Numbered from the stretch's first letter, positions 16,181 to 25,285 are shown. The stretch is 64,000 nucleotides of DNA from Gemmatimonadota bacterium (GCA_018660835.1 JABJJN010000080.1:266933-330932), one strand, 5' to 3'. The notes: generated by a model from the letters alone, not told the origin. A program made the numbers and translations.

Positions 16181-17356
16181 TCAGGAAGTCCCCTCGCGCC
16201 GCTCCCAGAGCGCTCGCATGATTCCGTGGTGTCCCATGCCCTGCGCCCGCAACTGGGCATAGGCGACTTCATCGATATCCTGCCTCAGGAGGAAAGCGCG
16301 AATGTCATACTGATCATCCTTGTCATGCGACGGCAGCTTGCCTTCGTCGATCATCAGCTGCAAGGGATAACCGCTCTGGGTCAATGGCAGATGGACTACC
16401 TCATTGAGACGGGCAGATTCGAGTAACGCCATCATGATCTCCACCGTGACCCGTGCCGATTGCGCCGAACAGCGGTGCGTTTCGGCTTTGCCATCTATCC
16501 AGGCGAGTAACTCTTTGGTCTGACGACCATTCGCCTGGCCACCGATGACATCAATCTGCTCTGCCGGCATGCCAAGATCGTGGTCGATCCAACCTGAACT
16601 CGTCAGTGTCCGACAGTGGGTCTCACTGACCTCCATCATCCCGTCGGTACCACGAATCTGGAATTTTCCGACCGTCGCCCCATCCAGGTCGAGGTCACTT
16701 TCAACCATCATCTGTACGCCATTGTCGAAATGTACAAGGCCCAGGCAACCGTCTTCGATGGGCGTGTCCCTCTCGTAGCGCCCCGTCTTGCGTTCGACGG
16801 CGCCCATGACCCACGCCGGCTGCGGATCACCGAGGACAAAACGCACACCATCAATCGCGTGGGTCCCGCAGTTCAACAGTCCCTGTGCCAACTTCGTCAC
16901 GGCGAATTCCGGTTCCCCAAGATGACCTGACGCGATCAGCTCCCGCCCCTTCTCCCAACCGAGAGTGAAACGTCGTTGGTGACTGATGGCCAGTTTCACC
17001 CCCGCCGCATCACAGGCGGCGATCATCCGGTCTGCTTCGCCGAGGCCCACGGCCATCGGTTTCTCGCAGAGGATCCCTTTCACTCCTGGCTGGGCGGCAG
17101 CGACCGTGAGTGGCGCGTGCAGCAGATGCCAGGCGCAAACACTTACCAGATGGGGTGTTGTTCCAGCGGCAAACATCTCTTCGAGGCTCACAAAACCTAC
17201 GCCACCCCCGTATTCCTCGATGAACTGCTCCCGTGCTGCCGCCAGTGGATCGACGAAGGCAACGACCTCAACATCAGCCAATTGGTATCCACGAACGTGG
17301 TAGTGGGCGATATCGCCACAACCGACGATGGCAGCCGTTGGCTTCGGATTCTTCAT
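16181..17356 (-). CDS. Gfo/Idh/MocA-family oxidoreductase
   Basis: The 391-residue protein starts MKNPKPTAAIVGCGDIAHYH, a Rossmann motif, at an ATG (17356) preceded by a GAGAA site. A GTG further up would add 25 poor residues. The family signature GILCEKPMAVGLGEADRM, with the catalytic Lys of EKP, lies near residue 95, followed by SHQRRFT and a C-terminal substrate-binding domain. The 60-residue tail (after LPLTQSGYPLQLMIDEGKL) is longer than usual. It would oxidise or reduce a sugar with NAD(P). It diverges from pstS across 220 bases and has no obvious link to phosphate uptake. Confidence 0.8.
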   Translation of the reverse strand: MKNPKPTAAIVGCGDIAHYHVRGYQLADVEVVAFVDPLAAAREQFIEEYGGGVGFVSLEEMFAAGTTPHLVSVCAWHLLHAPLTVAAAQPGVKGILCEKPMAVGLGEADRMIAACDAAGVKLAISHQRRFTLGWEKGRELIASGHLGEPEFAVTKLAQGLLNCGTHAIDGVRFVLGDPQPAWVMGAVERKTGRYERDTPIEDGCLGLVHFDNGVQMMVESDLDLDGATVGKFQIRGTDGMMEVSETHCRTLTSSGWIDHDLGMPAEQIDVIGGQANGRQTKELLAWIDGKAETHRCSAQSARVTVEIMMALLESARLNEVVHLPLTQSGYPLQLMIDEGKLPSHDKDDQYDIRAFLLRQDIDEVAYAQLRAQGMGHHGIMRALWERREGTS

Positions 17357-17462
17357 ACTTCTCACTCTCTCGCTTCGAGGGGGTTGCGACGGGGCGAAAA
17401 TGGTCCTCCCGCCTCTGCTGCGCCAGTCCAAGGGTCAGCTTGTGGCCAGGCACAACCGCATT

Positions 17463-17479
17463 TGTCACACAATCGTGAC
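17463..17479 (+). promoter_or_regulatory. Pho-box-like / operator motif upstream of pstS
   Basis: The 17 bases TGTCACACAATCGTGAC lie about 100 bases before pstS. They contain the inverted repeat GTCAC-(6)-GTGAC, and also resemble two 11-base-spaced half sites of a Pho box. Sixteen of the 17 bases recur in reverse orientation at 25286-25302, upstream of the porin. PhoB binding is inference. Confidence 0.55.
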
Positions 17480-17576
17480 ATGGCTGCCACCGGGTCGTCG
17501 CCTGCACGTTGCAACTTCATGGAGACGAGAAAGCGATTCCTTCATGTCCAGCCACCACAATGAGAAAGAAGCATCG

Positions 17577-18452
17577 ATGAACCGTAGACGCCTGACCGCC
17601 CTTGCCGTCATCCTGAGTATGGGAGTCTTCGCCCTGGCCGCGTATGCTCGAACCGCCATCCAGAACAAGGGCTCCGATACGCTCGTCAACGTAGCCCAGG
17701 CCTGGGCCGAAGAATACGCCAAGGTCGCTCCGGATGTGGCCATCGCAGTGTCCGGCGGCGGTTCCGGCACAGGGATCGCCGCGATGATCAATGGGACGGT
17801 GGATATAGCCAATGCGAGTCGCCGCATGAAGCAGAAAGAGATCGAGTTGGCTCGGGAGCGAGGCCAGGAGCCCATTGAGCACATCGTTGGATATGATGCG
17901 CTTGCCGTCTACATCCACCCGGACAACCCTGCCGATACATTGAGTCTTACCCAACTGTCGGCGATCTATGCTCGTGGCAAGCAATTCAGCAATTGGTCTG
18001 ATCTCGGAGTCGAGGTGCCGGGCTGCCAGGGCAATACCATCGTCGTCGTGAGTCGGCAGAACAACTCGGGGACCTATGCCTACTTCCAAAAAGCGGTGCT
18101 TGGAACTGGCGGCAAATACCGACAGGGAACATTGGACATGCATGGTTCGAAGGACGTCGTGGACCTCGTCGAGAAGACTCCATGCGCCATCGGTTACAGC
18201 GGCCTCGCGTACGCCACCGACCATGTCAGTCTGACCTGCATCTCCACCGCAGAGGGTGGTGACTGCGTCAGTCCCTCGGTGGCAACTGCCTCGGATCGAA
18301 GCTATCCTATTGCGCGACCACTGTTCATGTACACGAATGGTGAACCACAAGGCGATGTAAAAGCCTACCTCGACTGGATTCTGAGTGACACGGGCCAGTG
18401 CATTATCCTCGGCAAGGGTTACGCTCCAGTCCGCAATGTTACGTGCGAATAA
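17577..18452 (+). CDS. pstS: Phosphate ABC transporter substrate-binding protein
   Basis: This periplasmic phosphate receptor has 291 residues from the ATG at 17577: MNRRRLTALAVILSMGVFALAAYA is a signal peptide. The mature part has the PBP-like motif IQNKGSDTLVNVAQAWAEEY, SGGGSGTGIAAMINGTVDIA and SRQNNSGTYAYFQK, which are the phosphate-binding loops (Ser/Gly-rich, Arg and Ser contacts). An upstream ATG at 17544 is in frame but would place charged residues before the signal. It heads a run to 22915 of pstS, a PhoU fusion, pstC, pstA and two pstB genes. A shared motif at 17463 suggests phosphate control. The identification is strong. Confidence 0.92.
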   Translation: MNRRRLTALAVILSMGVFALAAYARTAIQNKGSDTLVNVAQAWAEEYAKVAPDVAIAVSGGGSGTGIAAMINGTVDIANASRRMKQKEIELARERGQEPIEHIVGYDALAVYIHPDNPADTLSLTQLSAIYARGKQFSNWSDLGVEVPGCQGNTIVVVSRQNNSGTYAYFQKAVLGTGGKYRQGTLDMHGSKDVVDLVEKTPCAIGYSGLAYATDHVSLTCISTAEGGDCVSPSVATASDRSYPIARPLFMYTNGEPQGDVKAYLDWILSDTGQCIILGKGYAPVRNVTCE

Positions 18453-18515
18453 CCCTTCACTGCGATCATGTCACCTGGTGCATATTGCGCCAGTTCTCCC
18501 ACGGAAGAATGTCGT

Positions 18516-19592
18516 ATGAGCCAATACGAAGCTCGCCTTGAAAGAGATCTCAGCCACATACGCGGCCAACTCGCGTCCCTGGCTGAGGCCGTGCAAACCG
18601 CCCTCGAGACGGCGTCCCTCGCCTTGTTCGCCAGTGATCATGAGTTGGCATATGGCGTGTGTCTGGCAGATCATCCGATCAACCGTGCGAGCCGCGAACT
18701 CGACAAAATCTGTCACGGTTTTATCGCCGTGCACCTGCCCAGTGCCGGGCACCTACGTTTCGTGTCCGCCGTGATGCGTCTGAACCTCGAGTTGGAACGC
18801 ATCGGTGACTATGCGGTGACAATCAGTCGAGAGACCGCGCAACTACAGGCCCCTCCAGCGGATCCTGCAGGCGGCCAACTGCAACAAGTCGCACACGAGG
18901 CGCGGAGACTGCTGGCATTGGCCGTCTCAGCATTCGACGATGGCGACGCCGATGCAGCCCGGGCCGGAATCAAGTCTGCGCTTGTTGCACGAAGGCACGT
19001 CGGCGCCTGCTTCGCAGCCGTCGTGAAAGATGAGAAGAGTGCTCCGGCCAGGGAGCTCCTTTTTCGAGTGGTGATCCTGAACTGCTACGATCGCGTCGTC
19101 GATCAGTCGAAGAACATCTGCGAGGAGACGATCTTCGCCGTCACGGGTGAGACGAAGGCACCAAAGTCCTATCGTGTCCTGTTCCTGGATAGGGACAACT
19201 CAATCCTGGGGCCGATGGCGCAGGCGATCGCCACCAAACACCACGCACAGAGCGGACAATACAGCAGCGCGGGCCAGCAGCCGGCCGACACCTTTCGACA
19301 GGGCCTGGGGGTATTCCTTGCTGAACGCGGTTTCGAGTTGGCAGCCACAACACGGCAACTTGATCCAACCGCTGATTTGGGCGACTACCACGTCATCGTC
19401 AGTCTGCAGGGCTCCGTCCGCGACCACATCGGCAATGTACCGTACTCCACCATTGCCCTGGACTGGAATCTGGACGCGGCGCTGAGTGCTGAGTCCAACG
19501 AATCCTCACAGCTCTTCGAGTCAGTGTATCGGTCTCTAGCTCCACAGATACGGGATTTGATGATGACCGTGCACGGTGAGGAGCAGTCCTGA
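18516..19592 (+). CDS. PhoU domain fused to a degenerate LMW-phosphatase/ArsC-like domain
   Basis: Residues 1-212 are a PhoU double three-helix bundle with the two metal-site motifs ELERIGDYAVTI and CYDRVVDQSKNICEE, ending in IFAVTGE. Residues 219-358 look like a low-molecular-weight phosphatase or thioredoxin-type arsenate reductase: RVLFLDRDNSILGPMAQAI, then YSSAGQQPAD, FLAERGFEL, DYHVIVSL and IALDW. The P-loop consensus CxGNSxRS is here DRDNSILG: the nucleophile Cys is Asp225, the Arg is Leu231, the Ser is Gly232. Catalysis should be impossible, so the domain may sense or tether. The ATG at 18516 has GGAAGA before it. It lies between pstS and pstC, the expected place for a regulator of Pst and PhoR. 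Confidence 0.82.
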   Translation: MSQYEARLERDLSHIRGQLASLAEAVQTALETASLALFASDHELAYGVCLADHPINRASRELDKICHGFIAVHLPSAGHLRFVSAVMRLNLELERIGDYAVTISRETAQLQAPPADPAGGQLQQVAHEARRLLALAVSAFDDGDADAARAGIKSALVARRHVGACFAAVVKDEKSAPARELLFRVVILNCYDRVVDQSKNICEETIFAVTGETKAPKSYRVLFLDRDNSILGPMAQAIATKHHAQSGQYSSAGQQPADTFRQGLGVFLAERGFELAATTRQLDPTADLGDYHVIVSLQGSVRDHIGNVPYSTIALDWNLDAALSAESNESSQLFESVYRSLAPQIRDLMMTVHGEEQS

Positions 19593-19594
19593 AA

Positions 19595-20521
19595 GTGGGC
19601 ACCCATCAGCAGACGGATCTGGCCATCGAGCACATCGACCAACGCAATCTCGATTGGTACATCGACAAGGCCGTGGAGATCCTCGTGTTCATCTGTGGTA
19701 TCTCTGCCATCATCTTCATCATTGGGATCTTCACTTTCATTACCAAGGAAGGCTACCACTTCGTCCTACAGATGGACTGGAGCGAATTCTTCCTGACCCA
19801 ATATTGGTTTCCGAGCGACGAGGACGCACCCGAATTCGGCATTCTCGCTCTGATCGCGGGTACGGCGAGTGTGACGGGCCTGGCCATGCTGGTGGCGATC
19901 CCCTTCTCCCTGGGAGGAGCCATTTTTGTCGCCGAATTCGCATCAGGAAAGACGCGCGAATTCCTCAAGGTCCTTGTTGAACTGCTCGCCGCGATTCCTT
20001 CTGTCGTCTGGGGATTCATCGGTTTGAGCATCATCAATCCTTTGATTATCCAGACCTTCGATGTACCTGTGGGATTGAATGTGCTCAACGCCGGTGTGAT
20101 CCTGGGGTTGATGGCGGCCCCGATCATGACCTCGATTGCGGAGGACGCCTTGAATGCGGTACCGGATCGGTATCGGGAGGCAGCAGAAGCGATGGGCGCC
20201 ACCCGTTGGCAGGTCATTTTTCGCGTCGTATTGCCCGCCGCCAGGAATGGTCTGTTGGGCGCCGTACTTCTGGGTGTTGGCCGTGGCTTCGGCGAAACGA
20301 TGGCGGTTCTGATGGCGACAGGTCACTCGGTGAATATCCCCGGGTCACTCTTCGATTCCGTCAGAGCTCTGACGGCGACCATCGCCGCCGAATTGGGCGA
20401 AACGGCTGTGGGGTCTGACCACTATCAGGCACTATTTGCCATCGGCATCTTCCTTTTCATCATCACCTTCATCATCAACCTCAGCGCCGACCTGATCGTG
20501 CGTGGCGTACGGGAAGGGTAA
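19595..20521 (+). CDS. pstC: Phosphate ABC transporter permease PstC
   Basis: This 308-residue inner-membrane protein has about six hydrophobic helices. The permease coupling loop is YREAAEAMGATRWQVIFRVVLPAA, near residue 190, which docks on the ATPases. The N-terminal 30 residues are polar and cytoplasmic. The segment LAAIPSVVWGFIGL is typical of PstC. The GTG start at 19595 follows the PhoU fusion stop by two bases, with GAGGAG upstream. PstC forms the channel with PstA. Confidence 0.93.
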   Translation: MGTHQQTDLAIEHIDQRNLDWYIDKAVEILVFICGISAIIFIIGIFTFITKEGYHFVLQMDWSEFFLTQYWFPSDEDAPEFGILALIAGTASVTGLAMLVAIPFSLGGAIFVAEFASGKTREFLKVLVELLAAIPSVVWGFIGLSIINPLIIQTFDVPVGLNVLNAGVILGLMAAPIMTSIAEDALNAVPDRYREAAEAMGATRWQVIFRVVLPAARNGLLGAVLLGVGRGFGETMAVLMATGHSVNIPGSLFDSVRALTATIAAELGETAVGSDHYQALFAIGIFLFIITFIINLSADLIVRGVREG

Positions 20522-20531
20522 GACGGAACCC

Positions 20532-21401
20532 ATGTTTGAACCGACCGCCCTCAACAGACGCAACGCTCACATTCAGTCACTCTTCAAGCTGCTCTTTGGC
20601 CTGATGACGGGGTTGCTCATTCTGCCCGTGATCGTCATCCTCGCCACCCTCATTCAAGAAGGGGGATCGATCATATCCATCGACTTCCTCTTCTCGCGTC
20701 CCACGGACGGAATGACGGCAGGTGGTATCTTCCCTGCTCTTCTTGGCACGATGTGGCTTGTCGCAGTGGCGCTGATTATCTCGGTGCCCTTGGGCGTTGC
20801 GGCCGCCATCTATCTCAGCGAATACGCACCCGAGAATTGGCTGACACGTGTCATCAATCTCGCCATCATCAATCTGGCAGGCGTGCCTTCCATCGTCCAC
20901 GCCCTGTTCGGTGTCGGTGCCTTCGTGCTGTTTTTCAACTTTGGCACCAGCATCCTCGCCGCCAGTCTGACACTGGCGATCATGACGTTGCCCGTCGTGA
21001 TCGTTGCGACGCGCGAATCGTTGCAGGCAGTGCCCTTGGCCTTTCGCGAAGCCTGCTGGAATATGGGTGCTACCCGCTGGCAGACGATTCGCCGCGTCGT
21101 GTTGCCCAATGCAGTGAGTGGAATCCTGACGGGTGTCATTCTAGAGGTCTCCCGAACCACAGGGGAGACGGCTCCCATCATGTTCACAGGCGCTGTGTTC
21201 TTCACCCCCTTCCTGCCACAGGGCGTCTTTGACCAGACGATGGCCATGTCGCTGCATCTGTTTGTCGTCTCGACCCAGGTTCCAGGTGTGCCCGATGAAC
21301 TCCCGTATGGCGTCGCACTGGTCTTGATCACCATGGTTTTGGCGATGAACAGCCTCTCCATCGCCTTCCGCATGCATCTGCGAGGCAAGAAAAAGTGGTA
21401 A
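20532..21401 (+). CDS. pstA: Phosphate ABC transporter permease PstA
   Basis: This 289-residue inner-membrane permease partners PstC. Its motifs include VPLGVAAAIYLSEYAPENW, LAGVPSIVHALFGVGAFV, and the coupling loop FREACWNMGATRWQTIRRVVLP near residue 180. The ATG at 20532 is chosen over an in-frame GTG at 20502 that would overlap pstC. The stop overlaps the first pstB start by seven bases. Confidence 0.93.
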   Translation: MFEPTALNRRNAHIQSLFKLLFGLMTGLLILPVIVILATLIQEGGSIISIDFLFSRPTDGMTAGGIFPALLGTMWLVAVALIISVPLGVAAAIYLSEYAPENWLTRVINLAIINLAGVPSIVHALFGVGAFVLFFNFGTSILAASLTLAIMTLPVVIVATRESLQAVPLAFREACWNMGATRWQTIRRVVLPNAVSGILTGVILEVSRTTGETAPIMFTGAVFFTPFLPQGVFDQTMAMSLHLFVVSTQVPGVPDELPYGVALVLITMVLAMNSLSIAFRMHLRGKKKW

Positions 21402-22147
21402 AGCTCTCGGTCGGTGGGTTGTCCATTCGCTACGGCGACAATACGGTCTTGCGCGACGTGAACCTGGAGATCCAGGAGCACGAAATCTTCGGCATTATCG
21501 GGCCGGCGAATGCAGGAAAGACATCCTTCTTGAAAACGATCAACCGCATGGACGTCTTCGATCCGAACATGCACGTAGATGGCACGATTCACTTCGACGG
21601 TCGCGACGTGCGGCAGTGGCGCAACGTGTATGCATTGCGGAGTCGCATCGGCGTCGTATTCCCTCTGCCCGTGGGGCTACCGCTGAGTGTCTACGACAAT
21701 GTCGCTCTCGCTCCCCGTCTGGCTGGGCGTCCTTCGCCAGCCGACTTGGATGTCATCGTCGAACGTTGCCTGACAAGGGCGGCCCTGTGGGATGAAGTCA
21801 AAGATCGGCTGGACTCACTCGGCAGCCTGCTTTCCGGTGGCCAACAGCAACGACTCACGATTGCCCGCGCCCTGTCGCAGGAGCCGGAGCTTTTGATGCT
21901 GGACGAGTTTTCCATCGCCGTGGATCCTGTCACGACCATGCGTATCGAGGATGTGCTGAAGGAACTGCGGCAAGAGCTCACCATCATCCTCGTGACAAAC
22001 CTCGTTCAGCAGGCAAGGCGTCTGGCAGACCGAACAGCCTTCTTCTTGCAAGGCGAATGTGTCGAGATCGGCGCGACGGAGGATCTGTTCACGGGCGGTC
22101 ACCAGGATCCTCGGACACGGGCGTATGTGGAAGGGAAGTTCGGCTAA
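21395..22147 (+). CDS. PstB-like ATPase 1, degenerate catalytic half-site
   Basis: This 250-residue ABC ATPase belongs to the Pst transporter. Its Walker A is GPANAGKT (residues 36-43; usual GPSGCGKS), the Q-loop Gln is Pro90 (GVVFPLP, where PstB has MVFQKP) and the switch His is Asn202 (ILVTNLVQQ). The D-loop is also changed (SIAVDP for SALDP). In contrast the signature LSGGQQQRLTIARAL (146-160) is perfect, and the Walker B Glu171 is present. On its own it should hydrolyse ATP poorly; as a heterodimer with the next protein it would lend its good signature to that protein's good site. The GTG start overlaps pstA. Confidence 0.88.
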   Translation: MVKLSVGGLSIRYGDNTVLRDVNLEIQEHEIFGIIGPANAGKTSFLKTINRMDVFDPNMHVDGTIHFDGRDVRQWRNVYALRSRIGVVFPLPVGLPLSVYDNVALAPRLAGRPSPADLDVIVERCLTRAALWDEVKDRLDSLGSLLSGGQQQRLTIARALSQEPELLMLDEFSIAVDPVTTMRIEDVLKELRQELTIILVTNLVQQARRLADRTAFFLQGECVEIGATEDLFTGGHQDPRTRAYVEGKFG

Positions 22148-22150
22148 ACC

Positions 22151-22915
22151 ATGCTTGAGCACGCGATCCGCACTGAACAACTGAACCTCTGGTATGGTGA
22201 CTTCCAGGCCCTCTTCGACGTCGATCTGGACATTAAGAAGGGCATCATCACCTCCCTGATCGGTCCGTCTGGCTGCGGCAAGTCAACGATCCTGCGAAGC
22301 GTCAACCGCATCAACGAGCGACTCGGCTATGTGCGGATCGAGGGAAGCATCAAGGTCATGGGAGAGGACATCTATGAGGGCGGCGTCGAACTTGTGCAGG
22401 TGCGCAAACAGGTGGGAATGGTCTTTCAGCGCCCCAACCCTTTGCCGCTGTCGATTCGTGACAATGTTCTATTTGGCCATCGACTGCACACCACGGAGCG
22501 ACTGACGAAATCCGCTGCAGAGGAGATTGTCGAGACAGCCCTGCAACAGGTCCTGCTTTGGGACAAGCTCAAGGATCAGCTGGATGATCGGGCGACAAGC
22601 CTGTCTCTGGAAGAACAGCAGAAGCTCTGCATCGCCCGCCTGCTGCCTGTCAAACCAACGGTACTGCTCATGGACGAGCCCTGTTCAGCGTTGGATCCCA
22701 AGGGCACGGAAGCTGTCGAGGAATTGATTTGGGAACTGCAAGGCCAGTACACAATCCTCATCGTCACGCACAATATGGCGCAGGCACGACGAGCCAGTGA
22801 GGAATGCATCTTTATGCTGCTTGGCAAGGTGATCGAGCACAGCCGCACGGGCGAGATGTTTGTGACACCGAAGCACACCGAGACGGCAGACTACATCGAA
22901 GGTCGTTATGGGTGA
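22151..22915 (+). CDS. pstB: PstB-like ATPase 2, degenerate signature motif
   Basis: This 254-residue Pst ATPase has a perfect Walker A GPSGCGKST (38-46), Q-loop Gln93 (MVFQRPNPLP), Walker B LLMDEPCSALDP (172-183) and switch His207 (IVTHNMAQA). Its ABC signature, LSGGQQQR in the family, is LSLEEQQK (151-158), so both signature glycines are lost. This is the mirror image of PstB-like 1. Expected assembly is PstC-PstA with one copy of each ATPase, giving one working ATP site. It begins four bases after the first ATPase and ends the forward run. Confidence 0.9.
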   Translation: MLEHAIRTEQLNLWYGDFQALFDVDLDIKKGIITSLIGPSGCGKSTILRSVNRINERLGYVRIEGSIKVMGEDIYEGGVELVQVRKQVGMVFQRPNPLPLSIRDNVLFGHRLHTTERLTKSAAEEIVETALQQVLLWDKLKDQLDDRATSLSLEEQQKLCIARLLPVKPTVLLMDEPCSALDPKGTEAVEELIWELQGQYTILIVTHNMAQARRASEECIFMLLGKVIEHSRTGEMFVTPKHTETADYIEGRYG

Positions 22916-22925
22916 GGATGGGAGG

Positions 22926-24356
22926 TTAGTCGACGGCTAGAGTGAAGCCGAAAGTCGACCCGCTTCCCGGGCTGCTGTCAACGAAGACGTGTTCGCCATG
23001 CAGAGATAAGGCGTGACGCACGATCGCCAGCCCAAGACCCGTCCCACCCATTTCTCGTGATCGCCCCTTGTCGACACGATAGAAACGCTCGAAAACGCGA
23101 TCGAGTACATCTGGCGGGATACCGATGCCGGAGTCGGTGACCTCAATAAAGAGCGCGTCTGCTGAATTCTGCGCCGCATCGACGCCAAGAGCGAGATCAT
23201 GCTTGAGCAATTCTCCCGCCACATGCTCGCGCTCTGCTCGGTATGTCCGAATCGCGATGCGGCCATCTTCCGGCGTGTATTTTATGGCATTGTCCATAAG
23301 ATTGATCAGGGTCTGCTCGATCAATTGACGGTCACACCTTACCGACGTCGACGGATCTTCGAGCTGCACTTGGATCTCGATTCGCTTGCCTTGCCGTGTT
23401 TCCTCAACCGCTTCTTGTGCCGCCTCGATAAGGCTCGCCAGAGCATGATTATGCACGTCGATCTGGAGTTCATCTGACTCAAGCCGAGACAGATCCAGCA
23501 GATCATCGAGAAGATTCGTCAGCCGCTTCGCGTGCGAGTTGATGACAGCGACGAAACGGCCCGCTGCGTCTCTATCTTCCAGCGCACCGTCAGCGAGCGT
23601 TTCCGCACTACCTCTGATGGCCGTGAGAGGAGTCCGCAACTCGTGCGAAACGTTGGCGACGAAATCGGCGCGTGTGCGCTCGAGCCGTCTCAGATTTGTG
23701 ATATCGTATAGGACAGTGACGGAGCCGACGAGACGGTCTTCGTCCACAATGGGTGCGACCCGGACATCGAGGTGACGCGGTGTCACTCCTGGCAGTGGGA
23801 CCTCAGATGCCACGCGAAGACGACTTACGAGAACCTCATCGACCGATTCGCAGATAGCTGCACTGCGAATGACATCCTCGGGTCGCAATCCATAGTTGGT
23901 ATCATCGATGCCAAACAGATCCGTGAGGGCCCGGTTCGTAAGCACGATCCTGCCTTGCTCATCGGTCACCAGGATTGCCTCGGTCATGCTGTCGAAGATG
24001 CCCTGAAATCGAAATCGCTCCTCTGCAAGAGACTGAACGACCCTTTCGTTGCGCTCTTGGGAATCAGCCAGGGCTCGATTTAGATCGTGAAGTTCATGGG
24101 GGGCCCCTGGTGTCAGGGAGGGCCAGACACTGGCTCGTTCAGTGGCTCTCGTCGCTCGAATTAGATCGTCGATGGGACGCCGCAGAAAACGCGCTGCCCA
24201 TCCGCCGATACTGGCTGCTGCGACAACAACGATGAGGAAGAACCCCGGTTGGGTCGGACGTGGATTGGCTTGCGGTCCAATGTATGCATCGACCAGGATC
24301 AGTAGCGTCGCTGCTCCTGCACCACAGACCAGAGCACAGATCCGAGCCAGCGTCAT
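22926..24356 (-). CDS. phoR: PhoR-type sensor histidine kinase
   Basis: This 476-residue membrane kinase has two N-terminal hydrophobic helices (residues 5-27 and 38-58) and a HAMP-like linker. A PAS domain follows at about 115-220 (FDSMTEAILVTDEQGRIV). The dimerisation helix has His238 in FVANVSHELRTPLTAI, and the ATPase domain has N (NLMDNAIKYTPEDG), DSGIGIPP and GGTGLGLAIV motifs. It would phosphorylate the adjacent response regulator. Its ATG overlaps the regulator stop as ATGA. It converges on the pst genes, consistent with phosphate control through the PhoU fusion protein. Confidence 0.88.
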   Translation of the reverse strand: MTLARICALVCGAGAATLLILVDAYIGPQANPRPTQPGFFLIVVVAAASIGGWAARFLRRPIDDLIRATRATERASVWPSLTPGAPHELHDLNRALADSQERNERVVQSLAEERFRFQGIFDSMTEAILVTDEQGRIVLTNRALTDLFGIDDTNYGLRPEDVIRSAAICESVDEVLVSRLRVASEVPLPGVTPRHLDVRVAPIVDEDRLVGSVTVLYDITNLRRLERTRADFVANVSHELRTPLTAIRGSAETLADGALEDRDAAGRFVAVINSHAKRLTNLLDDLLDLSRLESDELQIDVHNHALASLIEAAQEAVEETRQGKRIEIQVQLEDPSTSVRCDRQLIEQTLINLMDNAIKYTPEDGRIAIRTYRAEREHVAGELLKHDLALGVDAAQNSADALFIEVTDSGIGIPPDVLDRVFERFYRVDKGRSREMGGTGLGLAIVRHALSLHGEHVFVDSSPGSGSTFGFTLAVD

Positions 24357-25069
24357 TCAGGATCTTTCCGAAATCGATAGCCCACGCCGCGGACGGTCTC
24401 GACCCAGTCCTGCGCTTCGCCAAGTTTCTCACGCAACCGTCTTACATGGGTATCCACCGTCCGCTCGTAGCCACTGTGCTGGTATCCCCACACAACATTG
24501 AGCAATTCTTCACGGCTCTGGACGCGCCCTCGTCGCCGGGTAAGAGTCAGCAAGAGCTTGAACTCCGTTGCCGTAAGCTGCAGCGGTATGCCGGATACAT
24601 ACGCTTGATGACCCTCTGGATCGACGGACAGCGATCCAGCCTCAAAAAGCGTCGACGACGCTGCTGCGGACTTCTCTACCGTGGACTGGTGGCGCCGAAG
24701 AATAGACTTCACCCTCAGAACCAATTCTCGCGGCGAAAATGGCTTGGTCAAGTAGTCGTCGGCACCAAGTTCGAGACCGACGATTCGATCGACCTCCTCT
24801 GCCTTGGCTGTGAGCATGATGACGGGGATGTGACGAACGCTGTCTCTCTGCTTCAGCAGCCGGCAAACCTCCAGACCATCCATCCCGGGCAGCATCAGGT
24901 CGAGAATGATGAGATCCGGTTGCAGATCCTCGGCCATCTGCAGGGCCGTTTCCCCGTCCTTTGCAGGCTCGGGCTCGAAACCCGACTGACGCAGATTGTA
25001 GGACACAATCTCGAGGATGTCTGGTTCGTCTTCCACGACGAGAATTCGTTGGCTCGTCATTGTCTCCAT
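24353..25069 (-). CDS. phoB: PhoB/PhoP-type response regulator
   Basis: This 238-residue OmpR-family regulator has a receiver domain (VEDEPDILE, phosphoacceptor D57 in LIILDLMLPGMDG, conserved Lys in LTKPF). A winged-helix DNA-binding domain follows (LTATEFKLLLTL, RTVDTHVRRLREKLG, VETVRGVGYRF). It would bind the phosphate-regulon promoters. ATG codons at 25069 and 25060 are both possible starts. It is coupled to phoR and shares its upstream region with the porin gene. Confidence 0.9.
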   Translation of the reverse strand: METMTSQRILVVEDEPDILEIVSYNLRQSGFEPEPAKDGETALQMAEDLQPDLIILDLMLPGMDGLEVCRLLKQRDSVRHIPVIMLTAKAEEVDRIVGLELGADDYLTKPFSPRELVLRVKSILRRHQSTVEKSAAASSTLFEAGSLSVDPEGHQAYVSGIPLQLTATEFKLLLTLTRRRGRVQSREELLNVVWGYQHSGYERTVDTHVRRLREKLGEAQDWVETVRGVGYRFRKDPE

Positions 25070-25285
25070 TACCTGATCTTTTCAGGGCCCCAGCTTCGAC
25101 CGTTTACTAAAGTAGACGATCTGAGCAAGGTGTTCAGACCGCGTTACGATCGGACTTGGCTAAGGGTTCGTTTTTGGTAGCGGAAACCTCGGCTCTGCTC
25201 GTAGGTTTGGATTTCCATAAAAAAAAATCTGATCCTTTCATCCCCTGAAATTGACAGAGTCAGTTCACAGGCGGATGCCGGAATC

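Noticed and set aside
25231..25269. CTTTCAT, TTGACA and TTCACA near the A-tract as a classical Pho box or PhoP box
   Set aside because: Spacing is 13, not the 11 bases of known boxes, and a second half-site does not fit. The motif at 25286 is better supported.
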